Below are positions 46,268 through 60,927 of a stretch of DNA of 64,000 nucleotides, piece by piece. Numbering within the stretch: the first letter of the stretch is position 1; each line of letters starts with the position of its first letter. The position numbers and the translations under genes were made by a program. Source of the stretch: Tricholomella constricta. Taxonomy: Eukaryota; Basidiomycota; Agaricomycetes; Agaricales; Lyophyllaceae. The notes beneath the pieces were generated by a model. It ran no database searches. It saw only the letters and a program-made list of their open reading frames with translations, and was not told the origin of the DNA. The stretch lies in the NCBI GenBank assembly GCA_013368375.1, contig JAACJP010000017.1:682001-746000 (forward strand). Reading direction: 5' to 3'.

Positions 46268-48744
46268 CTACCACCACCTTGCCACCTGCTCTACAAGTTT
46301 CTCAAACAAGTTCGTGCAAGGCCTCGCAGCCGAGCGTTGTCGCGACCTCTTCGATGCCAGGCGAGAAGCGGTAGGCCTGGTGGGGCGTGTGTGAGGTGCA
46401 ACGGAGTCCTGATCATGAGCTACGCGTCTGCGCTTGTTTGGTCCACCATCCGGATCATGGTCATCGGTTTCAATGTCGCGACTCCTCCCTGTAGGCTGAA
46501 CGACAGGGGAAGTGGGTCGTGGAAGAGTTGTAATGCGAGGGATTGGTTCAGGGCGCGTAGAGATGTCAGCATGTGGGGCGCGAAACACCATCGTGCGAGG
46601 TCGCCTGGGGAAGGGGCGTTGGGGCCGCGAGTCCGATTCAGATGAATCTCGATTGAACTTTCCTACGATGGTAGAGCGGCGAGCCTTGGAGACGAACGCC
46701 ATCGCGGGAGGCCTATCGTACAGGCGCAGATGCGCGCCTGAAACGGTCTCTGAGCGCGACAAGGTCAGGATATCCTTGGCCCAATCATCTTGCGTGGAAA
46801 GTACGAGCGAGCTGGGTTCCGCAATGGGTGCTGCTGAACGCTGACGAGTGGGAACCATGCTTGTTGCCTCGACGTCGTAAGTAAAGGTTCGATGAGGCTG
46901 GCTTGCATGCGAATCGTTGGGAATGAACATGTGCAGCTGACTTGCATGCGTATGGCTTATGGGGGCAGAGTGTGGCTGACCTCCTGGCGCACTTGAGTGC
47001 CACATGGGATGATTTTGGAAGCCATAGGACTGCGAATGGACAGTAGAGAATGACTCAGGTACCAGCGTCTGAGGATACGCTAAGGAAGCCGGCGAAACAG
47101 TATAATTGAAGTGTTGAGCTTGACCCGAACTTGTCTGGTCGATCACTGGATATGCTGAGTGCTGAAATGCCATCGTGTCTGCACGATAGTCTCCAGAGTA
47201 CGTTTCATGCTAATAACAGACAACATTAACGTCATTATCACGCCAATCAACTGGATTGAACGCACATATCCGTAGTAGTTCGACGGACCTGGCGCCATAA
47301 TTGACGGAATGATGTTGTTCGGCATGGGGATTTGGCTTCCCTCGATCGTCGTCGAATACAAGCAACCGTCCAACCCAGATGAATTGCCAGGGATGCAGGG
47401 CATCGGGTCCGCCGGCGCATTCATTTGACTGGCGAAACTCGAAGGCGCGTGGCACGGTAACGGTAAATTCGACTGCCAATTCCCTGCTGTGTGTGTCGAC
47501 TGGTCATATGTACCCATTCCACCGTCCAGCACAGTGGTGTTGCTACCAGTCGCAGTATAGCTTTGGAAACCCAAAGTTCGGGCATCGCTTGTCGACACCA
47601 AGTCCGGTGTCGACGGTTCTCTGAAATTATTCGAGCCCCAAGGTGTGGAAATGTATTCAGCAGGAGGGCACGAAGGCGCAGGCGCAGGCGGTACTTCATC
47701 CATGACCGCACTATGATCCATAGATTCAACCTTGTCCAGAGGAGTCGTGTACGAATCGCCATGACTCGTTGAAGCTGTATGCTGAGAATCAGAGGCTATA
47801 TGTGAGGGGCCGATATCCCGGTCCTCAAGTGTAGTGGCGAAAGCTGCTAAGTCATGGAAGACCGGTTCAGGTTCCGGAGTCGACGGCCTTGTCGTGTCAT
47901 TCGGCGCAGGCGTGACGCCGACAGATGAATTAGCGGCTGCCAAGGAGGCTTCGACCTCCTGAATGAGCGCCTCGATGGCTGGTTGGCTCGAGACATTATC
48001 ATTTCCGAGGTAATAAACTGTGCGTTCGGGCTCGGGAGTGGAGGGTCGAGTCGCGCCGTTCGGGTCTTGTTGTTCAACTTGCGCATATGGGCTAGGAACT
48101 GTAGTGCCGGTGGCGCGAGAGCTATGATTATATGAGATGAATTGGCAGGGCGAAAAACAGAAAGGAGGACAAACGTTGAGTCGATCCCCGCCTCTTCCTT
48201 CAAGCAAGTTGCAACTTCTTCCGCCATAGAGTAGGTACATTCTTCAGCATGAGGCACACTAGATAGGATAGTGTGAGATCGAACGGCCAGGCAAACAAGA
48301 CAACTCAATATGAACATACGATTGAGCTTTCGTGGGGGCTGAGAAGGGTGTTGTGGGTAATTGAAAGGTTGTCGCAGCCGACTTCCCGTTCGTATTCGAG
48401 GATGAACCTTGCTGCGTATTGCGGTTTGGTCCATATCCACCAGTGCGACGAAGGGCCGCTTTGACGTATCTTGGTGCATTCGCCGACGTGCCACTAGCAT
48501 TGGCAGAAAAGGTCGTAGGCGGCTTCGATGGGCCTGCAACACCCTGCGCGCAATGTTCGTTCAGGTCATCGTCGGACGAAGCTTGCGGTGGGGGACAAGC
48601 GCTTTGTTCGTCCACTGCCATTCTGAAGCGAAGGCGAGAGACTGGGGATGCAATGTTACCGAGCGCGGCTGATTTCGCCGATGCTCCGTGGTTGTTGTGG
48701 TGGCGCCTGGTAGCTGACTGAGTTTTGAGTTGTCCGATTGCCAT
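46268..48744 (-). CDS. Long low-complexity protein with repeated TRPSTPEPE motif, unknown function
   Basis: Minus-strand multi-exon gene from ATG 48744 (MAIGQLKTQSATRRHHNNHG) to the stop at 46268. A junction YYGY^HETYSGDYRADTMAFQ supports joining the two long 3' exons. The whole protein is rich in Ser, Pro, Thr, His and Gln with no globular domain visible. ATRPSTPEPE and TTRPSTPEPE occur about 45 residues apart, each preceded by Asn-Gly or Asn-Asp, with a third weaker copy (REPSTPDL); these are good proline-directed phosphorylation sites. The C-terminal 120 residues are strongly basic (PFPRRPRTMVF, GPNKRRRVAHD, ASKRSRQRSA), suggesting nuclear location and nucleic-acid contact. No family recognised. 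Exon borders near 48,120-48,330 are not resolved. Confidence 0.6.
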
Positions 48745-48962
48745 GGTCAGAAGTTACGAGCAAAATGCAGAGTGGAGGTACAAGGCTTTTGGACAAGGTG
48801 GTCGTGGTAACGAGCTTAGGGTATCGGACTTGTTGCTCTGAGCAGCGTATGAGAACAATGGGTGGCCAGGATGTAGCCGAGCTGGCCACATATATATATA
48901 TGGCCATGTCGCGTGCTGCTTTGGCAAATGGAAGTATTCTGATGCACGCTTTGGATTCGTAG
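48745..48962. other. Upstream region of the disordered-protein gene
   Basis: Short promoter region with a (TA)5-type microsatellite at about 48891-48901. No gene seen. Confidence 0.4.
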
Positions 48963-49275
48963 CAAGGGACCAAGGAACTCCTAGTGAAGGTGCGTGCAGA
49001 AATTTACGCTAACTTGAACGCTTTGACCAACAAGTTGCAAGCTTTGACCGCCAAGGTTTCTGAATTGAGAACCGAGAAAAAACTAGAGAAGCCTGTGGGT
49101 CACATTGCTCTAGCTTCAGCGATTCAGCATAGATGGAGGATTATCGATGACTACTATTAGACTGGCACCGCAGCGCAACGTCACTGAATTGATTCGGAAC
49201 GCCCCGATACAGAACCCGGCTATCGCTGGTCGTAAGCTTACAAAGTACGAATACAATGTTCCCAGAAATAAGTAG
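48963..49275 (+). other. Two short overlapping open frames with yeast-like codon choice
   Basis: Frame A (48963-49160, no ATG) reads as a heptad-like helix (ANLNALTNKLQALTAKVSEL) and ends TAG. Frame B (ATG 49147 to TAG 49275, 42 residues) overlaps frame A by 14 bp in another frame (MTTIRLAPQRNVTELIRNAP ... GRKLTKYEYNVPRNK). The codons are strikingly biased to TTG, AAG, GCT, ACC, AGA and GTT, unlike the G/C-ending codons of neighbours. It may be a fragment of a mobile element Gag-like region or an unrelated insertion. No identification made. Confidence 0.25.
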
Positions 49276-49459
49276 AGAAATACAAGGAAAAGATAAAGCA
49301 GCTATGGAAACATTGCAGTAGTCTGTACGCGATCTATGGCCGTATCGTACAAGTCCGAGTCCAAACAGTCCTACGATATGCTACAAGATGTCAGTACAGA
49401 TTAAACGTACGAAGCAAAAGACAAAGGGTGTCGTAGACCGGCGAAAACACCAAACCCAC

Positions 49460-52163
49460 CTACTGTTGACCAGCAATCGGCACCCTACACATCGGACATG
49501 TCTGATGATTGGCCAGCCACCTCCCAAGACATCTCTCGTGGAACGCGTGCCTGCACACAGATCCCAGCTGCGCCATATCACCACTCTTGAACTGCGTCAA
49601 GCAGATCCCACACTTGTCCACAGAAGCGTCCATGAGCGCCAACTTCAGCTTTATACGACCGTCCTTCAGCGTTCGACGTCTTTGAATTTGAATGCTGCCA
49701 CGGATTGGAACGTTCAGCGCAGGAGGCATCGTATCTAGTGAATTAACGGGTGCTGCAAATGAGTCTGGCTCATGTGGGCTCCTAACGGGGGTCGCAGATC
49801 CGATGAAGTTTGAGAGTAGAAGAAGAGCCTGGAAGGTAGGATTGTTAATATGCGTGGATTCATAGAAAATTTGTGAAAAAGTATACGTCATAATTTGATC
49901 CATCCTGTAGGTCTTCTGCATCGCCTATGCGAGACACAAGGACATCGAGATCTGTGATCTCTGAAAACGGGGCGGAAGAAGATGTTTGAGCAGGTGGCGT
50001 TACTTCACTAGATGCCTCTTGCTGCGTAGGAGCAGGAGCATCTTCGATAGAGCCCGATAAAAACACAGAAGAAGTACTGGAGGCGGCGTACGATTGTGTC
50101 GTGAAATTCGTCGCCTCGCCGATCCGAGCAGTTGGAGGGTTGGAAATAGGATTTTCTACAATTGAATCGTCCTCAAGATCGATAAGCAGACCCTCAGGAC
50201 AATTTAAGCCAATAGAGGTCCCAGTAACGGTATGAGATCCTTCAAGTCCAGCATATGTCGACTCCAGTAATGGCCGCGTCGTCCCAGGTGGCCGGGGAAG
50301 GGGTCTCCCAGGGTAATGACGGTGCGCATTTGGCGAGGCCTCGTCTACAGGATTTGTTCGAGGAAGCGTCTCTGCACCCAGCGAGCCACACGGTTGATCA
50401 CGATGGTCTGCAGAAACAGGCAATCCTTGGGATCCGGGGACGTGACGATCTGAGCCTCGACCATTGACAACAGGCGCTGTAATGAGATTCGTTGGTTCGG
50501 TGGTCGGGGGAGGATGGGTGGGCACCAAGATGATCTCTGAACTTGAAGATGTGGGGGTAAATGGGCCGTTAACGTAGAGAACGTCTACAGGAGTCAAAGG
50601 TAGTGGCGTTGACAAGGCACGCTCGAGGATTGAATTTGATTCTGGCTCTACTTCAATACTAGACTGGCGCCATGAATCATGTCCGAGAGGAGAAGTACCT
50701 ATGGCCTGCGGCTTTTTCTTTGTAGGAGGTGGAGGAGGGGGCTTTCTGGTGCGAACAGAAGTAAGCACAGGACCTTGAGGGGCGAGCGGGATTTCCATCG
50801 GAGGTGGAGGCGGAGGCGGGGCACGTCGTCGGGGTCGATTCACAATTGGCACTGGAGGAGCCTTCCTGTCTCTAAGCGAAAGTGGATGAGGCGATGTGGT
50901 GCGACCTTGATTTGAAAGGGCTGTGTTGGGTTCTATTGGCTGTCCGATGGTGACCGGTGTCCCGTAGGTGAAGCTTTGGCTTCGCGTCGGGGATGACGTC
51001 AAAGTGGGGGCGGGGAGAGTGTCCATTGAGTCAACTGCCGACATAAGGCTCGGGGATGGCTCAGAGTCCACGAACTCCCAAGCGTCCAACGATTCTTTGG
51101 AGGTAGCGCGCTCCTTGCCCTTGAAGGACAAGAGCCTACGCGAAAACAGACTCTCGCCCTTTACGGAAGACGCAAAGGATGTTGTCGACATTGACATTTT
51201 GAGTGAAGTAGTACTAAGAAAAGGGAGCGAGGTGCGAGAGGAGTATGGGGAAGAGTTCGGAGACGGGTGCGCAGTAAAAGCGCGATCGTGGATAGCCATT
51301 GGCCGGTATGGAAAGAAGGTACGAAGGGGAGATAGTGATAAGTGCCTGCGTTTTGGGGTGTCCTTGGGTGATTCAGGCAGCCCAGGGGTGTCTTCTGGGT
51401 CTGAGTCCAATATGGCTCGACTTTTGGTACGACCTCGCGCCTCAGAGGATGCGGATTCCACTCCACGACAATTACAGTCGCGCTTTGTTCCTTCCTCAAG
51501 GCGGCTAGCAGAAGATTGAAACCGTTCCTCGGGCTGGGACTGTAGAGATTCCAAATCTATAATCTCTAGAGAGGACGCATCTGAATCGACGTCCTCAGCG
51601 GCTGGTCCTCTAGGGGAAGACCTTGGGAATGTTTGACTGAAAGCGGGGGATGATGACGTAGGAAGAGGAGGTGCGGGGGAATGGATAGTCGAGATAGCGG
51701 GCGATATGGGTTGCGAAACAGTCACGAGCGTCGAGTTACTAGAATATATATTCGGCACCGAAGACGAGGATATCGCTTCCAGGAACGATGGTGGCGGATA
51801 ATCTGGATATGCTATAAGAGATTTAGCTCTTCGGGTATATCAAGTATTAACTTAAGAGACACGTTTTAAGGGCTTACCTTCGTCGTGGTATCCTATATCT
51901 CGGGCTCGGTCTTGGCGTCCAGGACGTCGCCCACCACGATTTCCGATTAAATTCCGCAGGGGTCGGGGACCGGTATTGAATCTTACGTCCTCCTCTGCTC
52001 TTGCGTTTCTTTCTTGCCTTGGGCGGCTCCTGGTGTTCGACTTGGACTGGCGAACTCGTCCAGCATTGTCAGGGGGGACGAGAGTGACTTGGCCATGATG
52101 ACTGACAGCGTGTGTCAGGTAGGGTGCAATATGAGCTGCGTCCGTGACTCTTTGCGATGGCAT
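49460..52163 (-). CDS. RING-H2 finger protein, probable E3 ubiquitin ligase
   Basis: Three exons from ATG 52163 (MPSQRVTDAAHIAPYLTHAV) to stop at 49460. An intron joins GYHDE^AYPDYPPPSFLEAI, and a second joins DGSNYD^ALLLLSNFIGSA. The RING-H2 is at the C-terminus: CGICLTQF ... CRHAFHERCLGRWL ... CPMCR. Just before it, RRRTLKDGRIKLKL matches a segment conserved next to the RING in related basidiomycete proteins. The 600-residue middle is disordered and Pro/Ser-rich, with polyproline (RRRAPPPPPPPMEIP; RKPPPPPPTKKK) suitable for SH3 or WW partners and a D-Y-P-P-P-S-F motif close to PPxY. It probably transfers ubiquitin from an E2 to membrane or cytosolic targets; substrates are unknown. The RING is complete, with all eight ligands. 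Confidence 0.8.
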
Positions 52164-53085
52164 TGAGATGGTCAGAGTAAGACGACCAGGCTGCTACGGA
52201 CTCGGACATGTGCAACGGGAGAGGCAATAGATTTGGTGTTGTTTGGCGACAGCAAGGCGGGCCGAAAGCCCTCTCCTTTCTGAAAATGCAGACGTGTTTC
52301 GGCCTCAAATGGCGTACTGGTTCATGTGCAGACCACACTGAGGACATTCTTTTACTGTACTCGACTACACAGCTCATTCATGAATCTGATTTGTTCAGGT
52401 AAGATAAGAGAACTATTCACGGTTCTGCGAAATCGAGCGGTTCATTTGGCTTTCTTCAGGTAAAGATTTACAAACGCTTCAAGTCAAAGGTATTCAAATC
52501 CAGACAACCAGATTTTAAGGTGATAATATATATATTCATCCTAGGACAGACAGACAGACAGGACAAGATACATAGGAGTGCCGCATCTAAGTTCTCAATC
52601 CACCTAAGAGCGTCACTAGTACGCAGTGAGAGGGGTGGGATCAGGAGCGTATAGTAGGTATAAATTCGGCGGTGCGCAGGATCCATCGTGCTGGTCCACG
52701 AAAGCATAGAGTGAGATAGCAGGATGAGGGACGAGTTGGGTTGTGGAAATAGATTTCCGTAAGTGAGGCTCCACGAAGGTATCATATATGTATGGTATTG
52801 TATTACCCGCCGCCGTGGCTGGGCGTGCAGTCCGTGAGGTTCTCTGAGCGCTGCACTGGTATCAGGAAGATCCACTGGAATATGCGTCTGGTATCAAGAA
52901 GATCCACTGGCAGATGCGTATGCATGCTGAGAAGGAGATGAGAGTCATAAGATGAATGTCCTCGGACCATCCGTGTCGACGAGGTCAGAAATAGATACTT
53001 CTCGGGCTTTGTGGGGTAGTGGTAAAAGCATTAGCTGTATGCTCTTGGTGGTGTGTGGTGAGTATATGCCAAGTCGCCAGGACTA
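52164..53085. other. Intergenic, short repeats only
   Basis: About 0.9 kb. It contains a (GACA)n stretch at about 52546-52562 and the 32-bp tandem repeat at 52856-52919. No gene recognised; the minus-strand frame at 52468-52875 has no motif. Confidence 0.45.
52856..52919. repeat. 32-bp tandem repeat, two copies
   Basis: CTGGTATCA(G/A)GAAGATCCAC is followed by TGG and an (A/C)(A/T/G)-variant block ending ATGCGT; copy 1 is 52856-52887 and copy 2 is 52888-52919, with three or four differences. Non-coding. Confidence 0.85.
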
Positions 53086-54110
53086 TTAGTCAAATGGGCG
53101 CTTGTAGCTCTCCGTCTTAGCGTGCCAGGATGAGTTAGCCAGACCGCAGATTGATGAAAGGGACTTTGAGCGAGCACGACGAATCCGTCTAGAGCACTGG
53201 CTTGTTGGGGATCGAGACCGCGCTCGTTTCATTACGCGGGGAGTCGTCGCCGTCAATGGTGCCGACCCCATCGATACATTATTGAACACTGGCATAATTC
53301 GTGGCTCGTTGTCAAGCTTGACGCCATCTAGTAAGGACTCGGCTGCCTCCATGGCCTCTCGCTCTATGGGATCCTCTGGGAGGTCAGCCACCCCCAAGCT
53401 CGGTGCGCTAGCATCGTAGCCGGAAACCTCTTCTCTCCACATTTCGATCGAGTGAGAGATGCTGGGGTCCAATTCTGGGATGAACCCCAACGACTCGTCC
53501 GGGTGGTACATGAGATCCCCTCTTTCGTTGGGAGCCTCGTCTAATATAGATTCGAGGCTGCCTTTTCCCGTACCATCCGTGAAAGAGTCGAGGTCCTTCA
53601 TCATGGGGGCCGCGGGAGGTTGCATCGCCTCCCGATCAACATTCCACTCGGAGGTGCTATACGGAGAGGATCGTGAGAAAAGGAGGATAAAACCTTGTCG
53701 AGTTACATACGGGAACTCAATCCGAGTGGTGTCCTCGGCGGACGGCAACGGGGTGGTAAGCCGGGGAAGAGTAGTGACCGCAGTATCAGGCGTATCATTG
53801 CTGGACATAAAGGGCATCAGTAAGGACAACTGAACGCAAAGGGTGGATACCAACTGGTCAACTGGAAAGCTCTTGAGGGACAGCTCGGTGAGTTTCTCGA
53901 GGAGGTGCATCTCGATCGTGGGGTCGGCGCTGCCCAATGCTTGGCAGCGCGGTTGATATCAGGAGAGTGTCTGGCCCGTGCGGTCAACAGAATTCTTAAG
54001 TCGGTAAATTGCACTCTGAAGCGCATAGCTAGGTCAGTCAAGGGCCAGAGTCATCGGTGCCGATGGCAGACATGACACGTACGGTGGGGGAAGATGGGAA
54101 GATTGGACAT
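53086..54110 (-). pseudogene. Uncharacterised protein gene with an apparent one-base frameshift
   Basis: Start taken at ATG 54110. Exon 1 (MSNLPIFPH) is joined by an intron with GTACGT donor and a CTAG acceptor to MRFRVQFTDLRILLTARARH, then SPDINRAAK. At about 53939-53941 the frame must change by one base to continue as LGSADPTIEMHLLEKLTELS, LKSFPVDQLVSTLCVQLSLL. Adding one G would read RAAKALGSADP smoothly. Thereafter the frame is open to 53086: an acidic Ser/Pro-rich middle (DLPEDPIEREAMEAAESLL) and a basic C-terminus (RVMKRARSRSP, RRIRRARSKSLSS) with Arg-Ser pairs that suggest nuclear location. No family recognised. If the shift is real, translation could restart at the Met in PTIEMHLLEK. 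Sequencing error is an alternative. Confidence 0.5.
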
Positions 54111-55092
54111 CGACAAGCCCCAGGCTTTATAGTCCCATGGATCCGGTTTCTCAACAGGGTTTATAAAGGACAACCGTGAATAATGGGTATATGACTGGGA
54201 AGGAGATGGGGGGGGAAGGGAAGTGGCAAACGCGAGAAAATATTTGGTTCTCAGCCGGTCGTGAATCATTGAGACGGCAGAACCGGCGCGTCTGGCCGAA
54301 GTAAGTGTGCACTGCCTGGGATGGTCACACGGCGCCGGGGTTTCGAGGTTTGAGGAGACGACGTCGTTCGGAAAAATCCATCCTTCAAAGCTTGACAACC
54401 AAAGTGGTATATTCGTCGGAATTCAGACACCTGAGGAAGTAACTTACTTTTCCGTCAAGTGCAACCTCGTCCAAATGGGTGCCTAATTATGATGGCCCGG
54501 CCGCGCAAGATGATGGACGGGCACCAATTTCATACACAGATTAGCCTCTGGAAAAATAACACGTCGCAACGCGCATAAACGCAGCTGGGGCGTACGTGGT
54601 CGTTGTCACCCTAAAGATGCCACAGCCGCAGCTCGGCGATCAAACAATAGCGCAACGAGCCTATTTCAAAGCTCGCTGGATAGCTGGTCGCAGCAACCCG
54701 CAGTCAATGTTCACAGTTTATCAATTTGATTACAACATGAGATGCGCAGTTCAGGTAAAGCGGGAATTTAAGATATGAAGATATAGAAGAGCACAGTACT
54801 ATTTAAGGAGCCATTTTAATTTTTGTGACCATACTTGTTAGGAGTCAAGTGCGCAGTGAGGAACTTAGAGCACGTTCATAACGATAACTGGCAAGGAGGC
54901 TTTTCGCCGCTAAGCTACAATGATTCGCAAGTAACGCAACTGATAAGATGATCTCGCTGCGTCCAAGCGCCACTGGATTTGTTTGTTCGTTGTTTACTTC
55001 TACGTGGCCATCTGGAGGACACATTTATCAGTTAACTCTGTTCCGGTGGGACTGTCTGCGACACCTTCTCCGGCGAAACATTTATATCCACC
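54111..55092. other. Divergent intergenic region
   Basis: About 1 kb between the minus-strand unknown gene and SEC23. A CTATAAAG on the minus strand at about 54125-54131 may serve the unknown gene. A 115-codon minus-strand frame (54051-54398) extends its first exon upstream and is probably untranslated. Otherwise nothing seen. Confidence 0.4.
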
Positions 55093-58139
<3,047 letters not shown>

Positions 58140-58213
58140 GGATCCAAGCATTCAAGAGAAGGAGAGCATCGGCGTTGAGGTTGCTGGAATGTGTTCTGCT
58201 TTTCGATGTCGAT
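58140..58213 (-). pseudogene. Relic of a Crinkler header domain
   Basis: About 74 bp match the header-coding part of the adjacent Crinkler (60747-60819) at roughly three quarters of positions by eye, in the same orientation. Shared blocks on the plus strand are AAGAGAAGGAGAGC and TGCTGGAATGTG. It encodes a decayed version of the A-x-A-L-L-L segment. A one-base indel and lack of an ATG indicate a non-functional fragment left by a partial duplication 2.6 kb away. Confidence 0.65.
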
Positions 58214-58404
58214 CCGGGAAGATGGGCTTGACAGACGATAAAAAAAGAACCAGTCAAATCCGCAAGGTTACTTGTAATGTATTCTGCAATTATTCGCCAG
58301 TAACATCTGAGGCGGAGGTGATGGTACAATGGAAACAATAAGAGTTTACGTCAGCCAGACACTGTCCCAGTCCATGCAGTTCATCAGAACAGTACTGCAG
58401 GAAA

Positions 58405-60927
58405 TCATACTCTCCAGACCTCGTCCGGATCAAGCTCCAGAACATACTGCTCTGTCTTTTTTTCCCAAACCATTGTCTTCACCGCCTTCCCCATCTTCTT
58501 AAATCCCTGTTTGAGAAAGGAGGCGCCCATAGGTTTTGGAACCACGAAAACAATGATCAATTTCTTGTCCACGGTCGGTCGAAGGTGATTCAGGCTTTGA
58601 ATCCTGGGCGCGAGTGCTTTCTGAATGGTCTCCAATCCCGCGATGTTCAGAGGATGATTTGGAGATTCCGTCATCTGAAGGCCCAGAAGATCGCCAGCAC
58701 CGGGGTCATAAAGCACAGCGTCGAAGATTGCAAAGGTCGTGGCCATTGGCTTGAGACAACATTGCCTCCCATCCCGGACCGATGATGTCAATCCGTCTTG
58801 AAAATCTTGCATAGGTCCAAAGTCACTGTATGCGGTCGCAGCCGACAATATGATTTGCTTCGTGTTATTCCGGTTATCAAGGCCAACTGCTTGGAATTCG
58901 GTGGATCTCTCAAGTGATCGGAAGTGCTTGTGAACCTGCCGCTCCCAAAGCCTTCCACAGAATTCGGCGCCGCTCCTGGCTTGCATCTGGATGTAGAAGT
59001 TCCGGGCAGCATAGGTGTCCCGTCCTTCCAGTGCCTGAACAAGCTCATCGAAAGCCCACTGCGAAACGGGTCGGACCAAGCAAGAAAAAAAGCTGTTCGA
59101 GCCAGGGCAGGGATATATCTCGAATACCTCATGCGGGAAGCGACCGTTACCGTGCACGGTTAGAATGCTCTTGGCCACGTCATCGATTTCACGGATTGCA
59201 GAGCGAGTATCGACCTTCAGATCATTAAAAGTCCGGTTCGACAATGCAGCGTGGTAAGCCGGGCGCGGCGCTGAACCTAAGATGGCGATTGTGTTGTAAA
59301 TCCGCTTCAAGGGAACGTCGTATTTGAGTATAAACAGTCTATGCAGAGGGTTAGTGGCAGGATTCGAACCAAAAATAGACATACACTATCAAGAGGGTTT
59401 CCTCCACAGAACAGGGTGCCATGACAACTTGCGCGGCATCTGGACATTCTTGTTTGATCCACTTTCGATCTTCCCTCTTCCTCGGTGAAGACGTTAAGAG
59501 AATTCGGTGATTCTCGTTGGAGAGTATATAGGGACCAGGGATGCATTTCTCGCCATCCGCATCGACAAGCGCGACAACATCATCACCAACTATAGTTCCC
59601 CCAACACGGACTTTGTCCGTAATGACGAACACGTTTGCATCTTCACCTTGAAATATAGTAGGCTGTGCATGAAGGAGGCGAGTGGCGAGTACATAATAAA
59701 GGAAACAAGTTTTGCCTTTGGAGAGACTGTCAGACCAGAGAAAGCGACTAGCGATAATAAGGATGCTGACCAATCCCGGGTTGACCAGTGAGCAAAACGC
59801 TACCCTCAATGCCTCTTCGTCTCTGGCTTATATAGTCCAGCATTGTCTCCCATTCCGATCGAATAAACATCGCCAAAGGCAAGCCGCGACCCCATGTCTT
59901 TTTCAAATTCAAGGCACTAAGGTCCATATAGCGAATTTGTTCAGGGAAAATGGTCCATAACACTTCTGCAAGATCACAAACGACGGTGAGACAATGAGTT
60001 GCAAATGATTTTGATGGTGGATCTGGAGCACTCACGCTGCTCATCATCATCGACTGTGATCTCGGGAAAATCGACAGGATCTTCAACGTCTGCATCTTCA
60101 GCAAGAATGTGTGGGGAGCCGCTGGAGGTGGTCGGAATGGGATTCCGCTGCCCAGTTTGTTGTTGGAAAGCAGAGGATGTCAGGTTCGGTTTTGAGCGCA
60201 AGAAGTCCATCTTCACGCGAAGAACGTCTTCTCGGCTGTATTCGTTGGAACCGCGAGTTGGATTAAGACCGTCAAGCTGACTTTTGAGAACCAAGTAATC
60301 GGTGACATCCAGATGTACAGTGCGAATGATCTGCTCTTCAAGTTCCTTCTTGCCCCACAGTTTCTCGTGAAGCTCAACTAACCAAGCCGGGGGCGCATCT
60401 GTTGAAGACGTGAGTGACATGCAGTTAACATGATAGGTCAAGAAGCCTCACCAAGGCGTGCTCTTTTCAGGGGACGCTGATCTGAGGCAACTGCAGCGAG
60501 GCGCAGCACATTGTAAGATATTTAAACAACGGAAGTGAATCAGGCAAGATGGCGGCCAAATTCACCACGTGTAGGGCGGGAAAGCATCACTCCACTTACC
60601 AGCATCTGGTTTCACGATGATATGCAGAGTCCTTGGGGCAGGGGGTTCCAAGAATACCTCTGACAGTTCGTCCGTTGGTGATAACAATATTTCAAGAGAA
60701 TCGAGTTCAAGATCATTGAGCTGCTCTTGAGTGAGGGCGTCGACGGGGATCGAAGCCTTGAAGAGAAGGAGAGCGTGGGCATCGACGTGCTGGAATGTGC
60801 TCTGCGCTTTGGCCTTGATGGCTTTTCTGAGGTCATTGACGGTCTCCGTAGGCGTGATCTTGATTTGGAAGATGCGGCGGGGATGATCTTTATGAACCAA
60901 GCATAAGAGTGTGAGCTGGCTTGACAT
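58405..60927 (-). CDS. Crinkler (CRN) protein: ubiquitin-like header, P-loop ATPase, PD-(D/E)XK-like C-terminus
   Basis: Minus-strand gene of about six exons from ATG 60927 to stop at 58405. The header reads LTLLCLVHKDHPRRIFQIKI, VNDLRKAIKAK and HVDAHALLLFKAS, the ubiquitin-like Crinkler N-terminus. Splicing then brings in RPLKRARLDAPPAWLVELHE, where PLKRARL is a candidate nuclear signal. The ATPase has LAMFIRSEWETMLDYIS, Walker A GQPGIGKT split by an intron inside the Gly codon (phase 1), a Walker B-like VVALVDADGE and HRILLTSSPRK. The C-terminus has FDAVLYD and LLGLQMTESPNHPLN, a PD-(D/E)XK-like arrangement, and ends TEQYVLELDPDEVWRV. Known of the family: Crinklers occur in oomycetes and many fungi and are linked to host manipulation or to intragenomic conflict; no secretion signal is visible here. 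Its relation to the headerless gene at 2234-4043 is clear from shared motifs and intron position. Confidence 0.85.

Noticed and set aside
59357..59367. GGTTCGAATCC on the minus strand as a tRNA B box
   Set aside because: It lies at an intron-exon border of the Crinkler gene; no A box or cloverleaf can be drawn around it.
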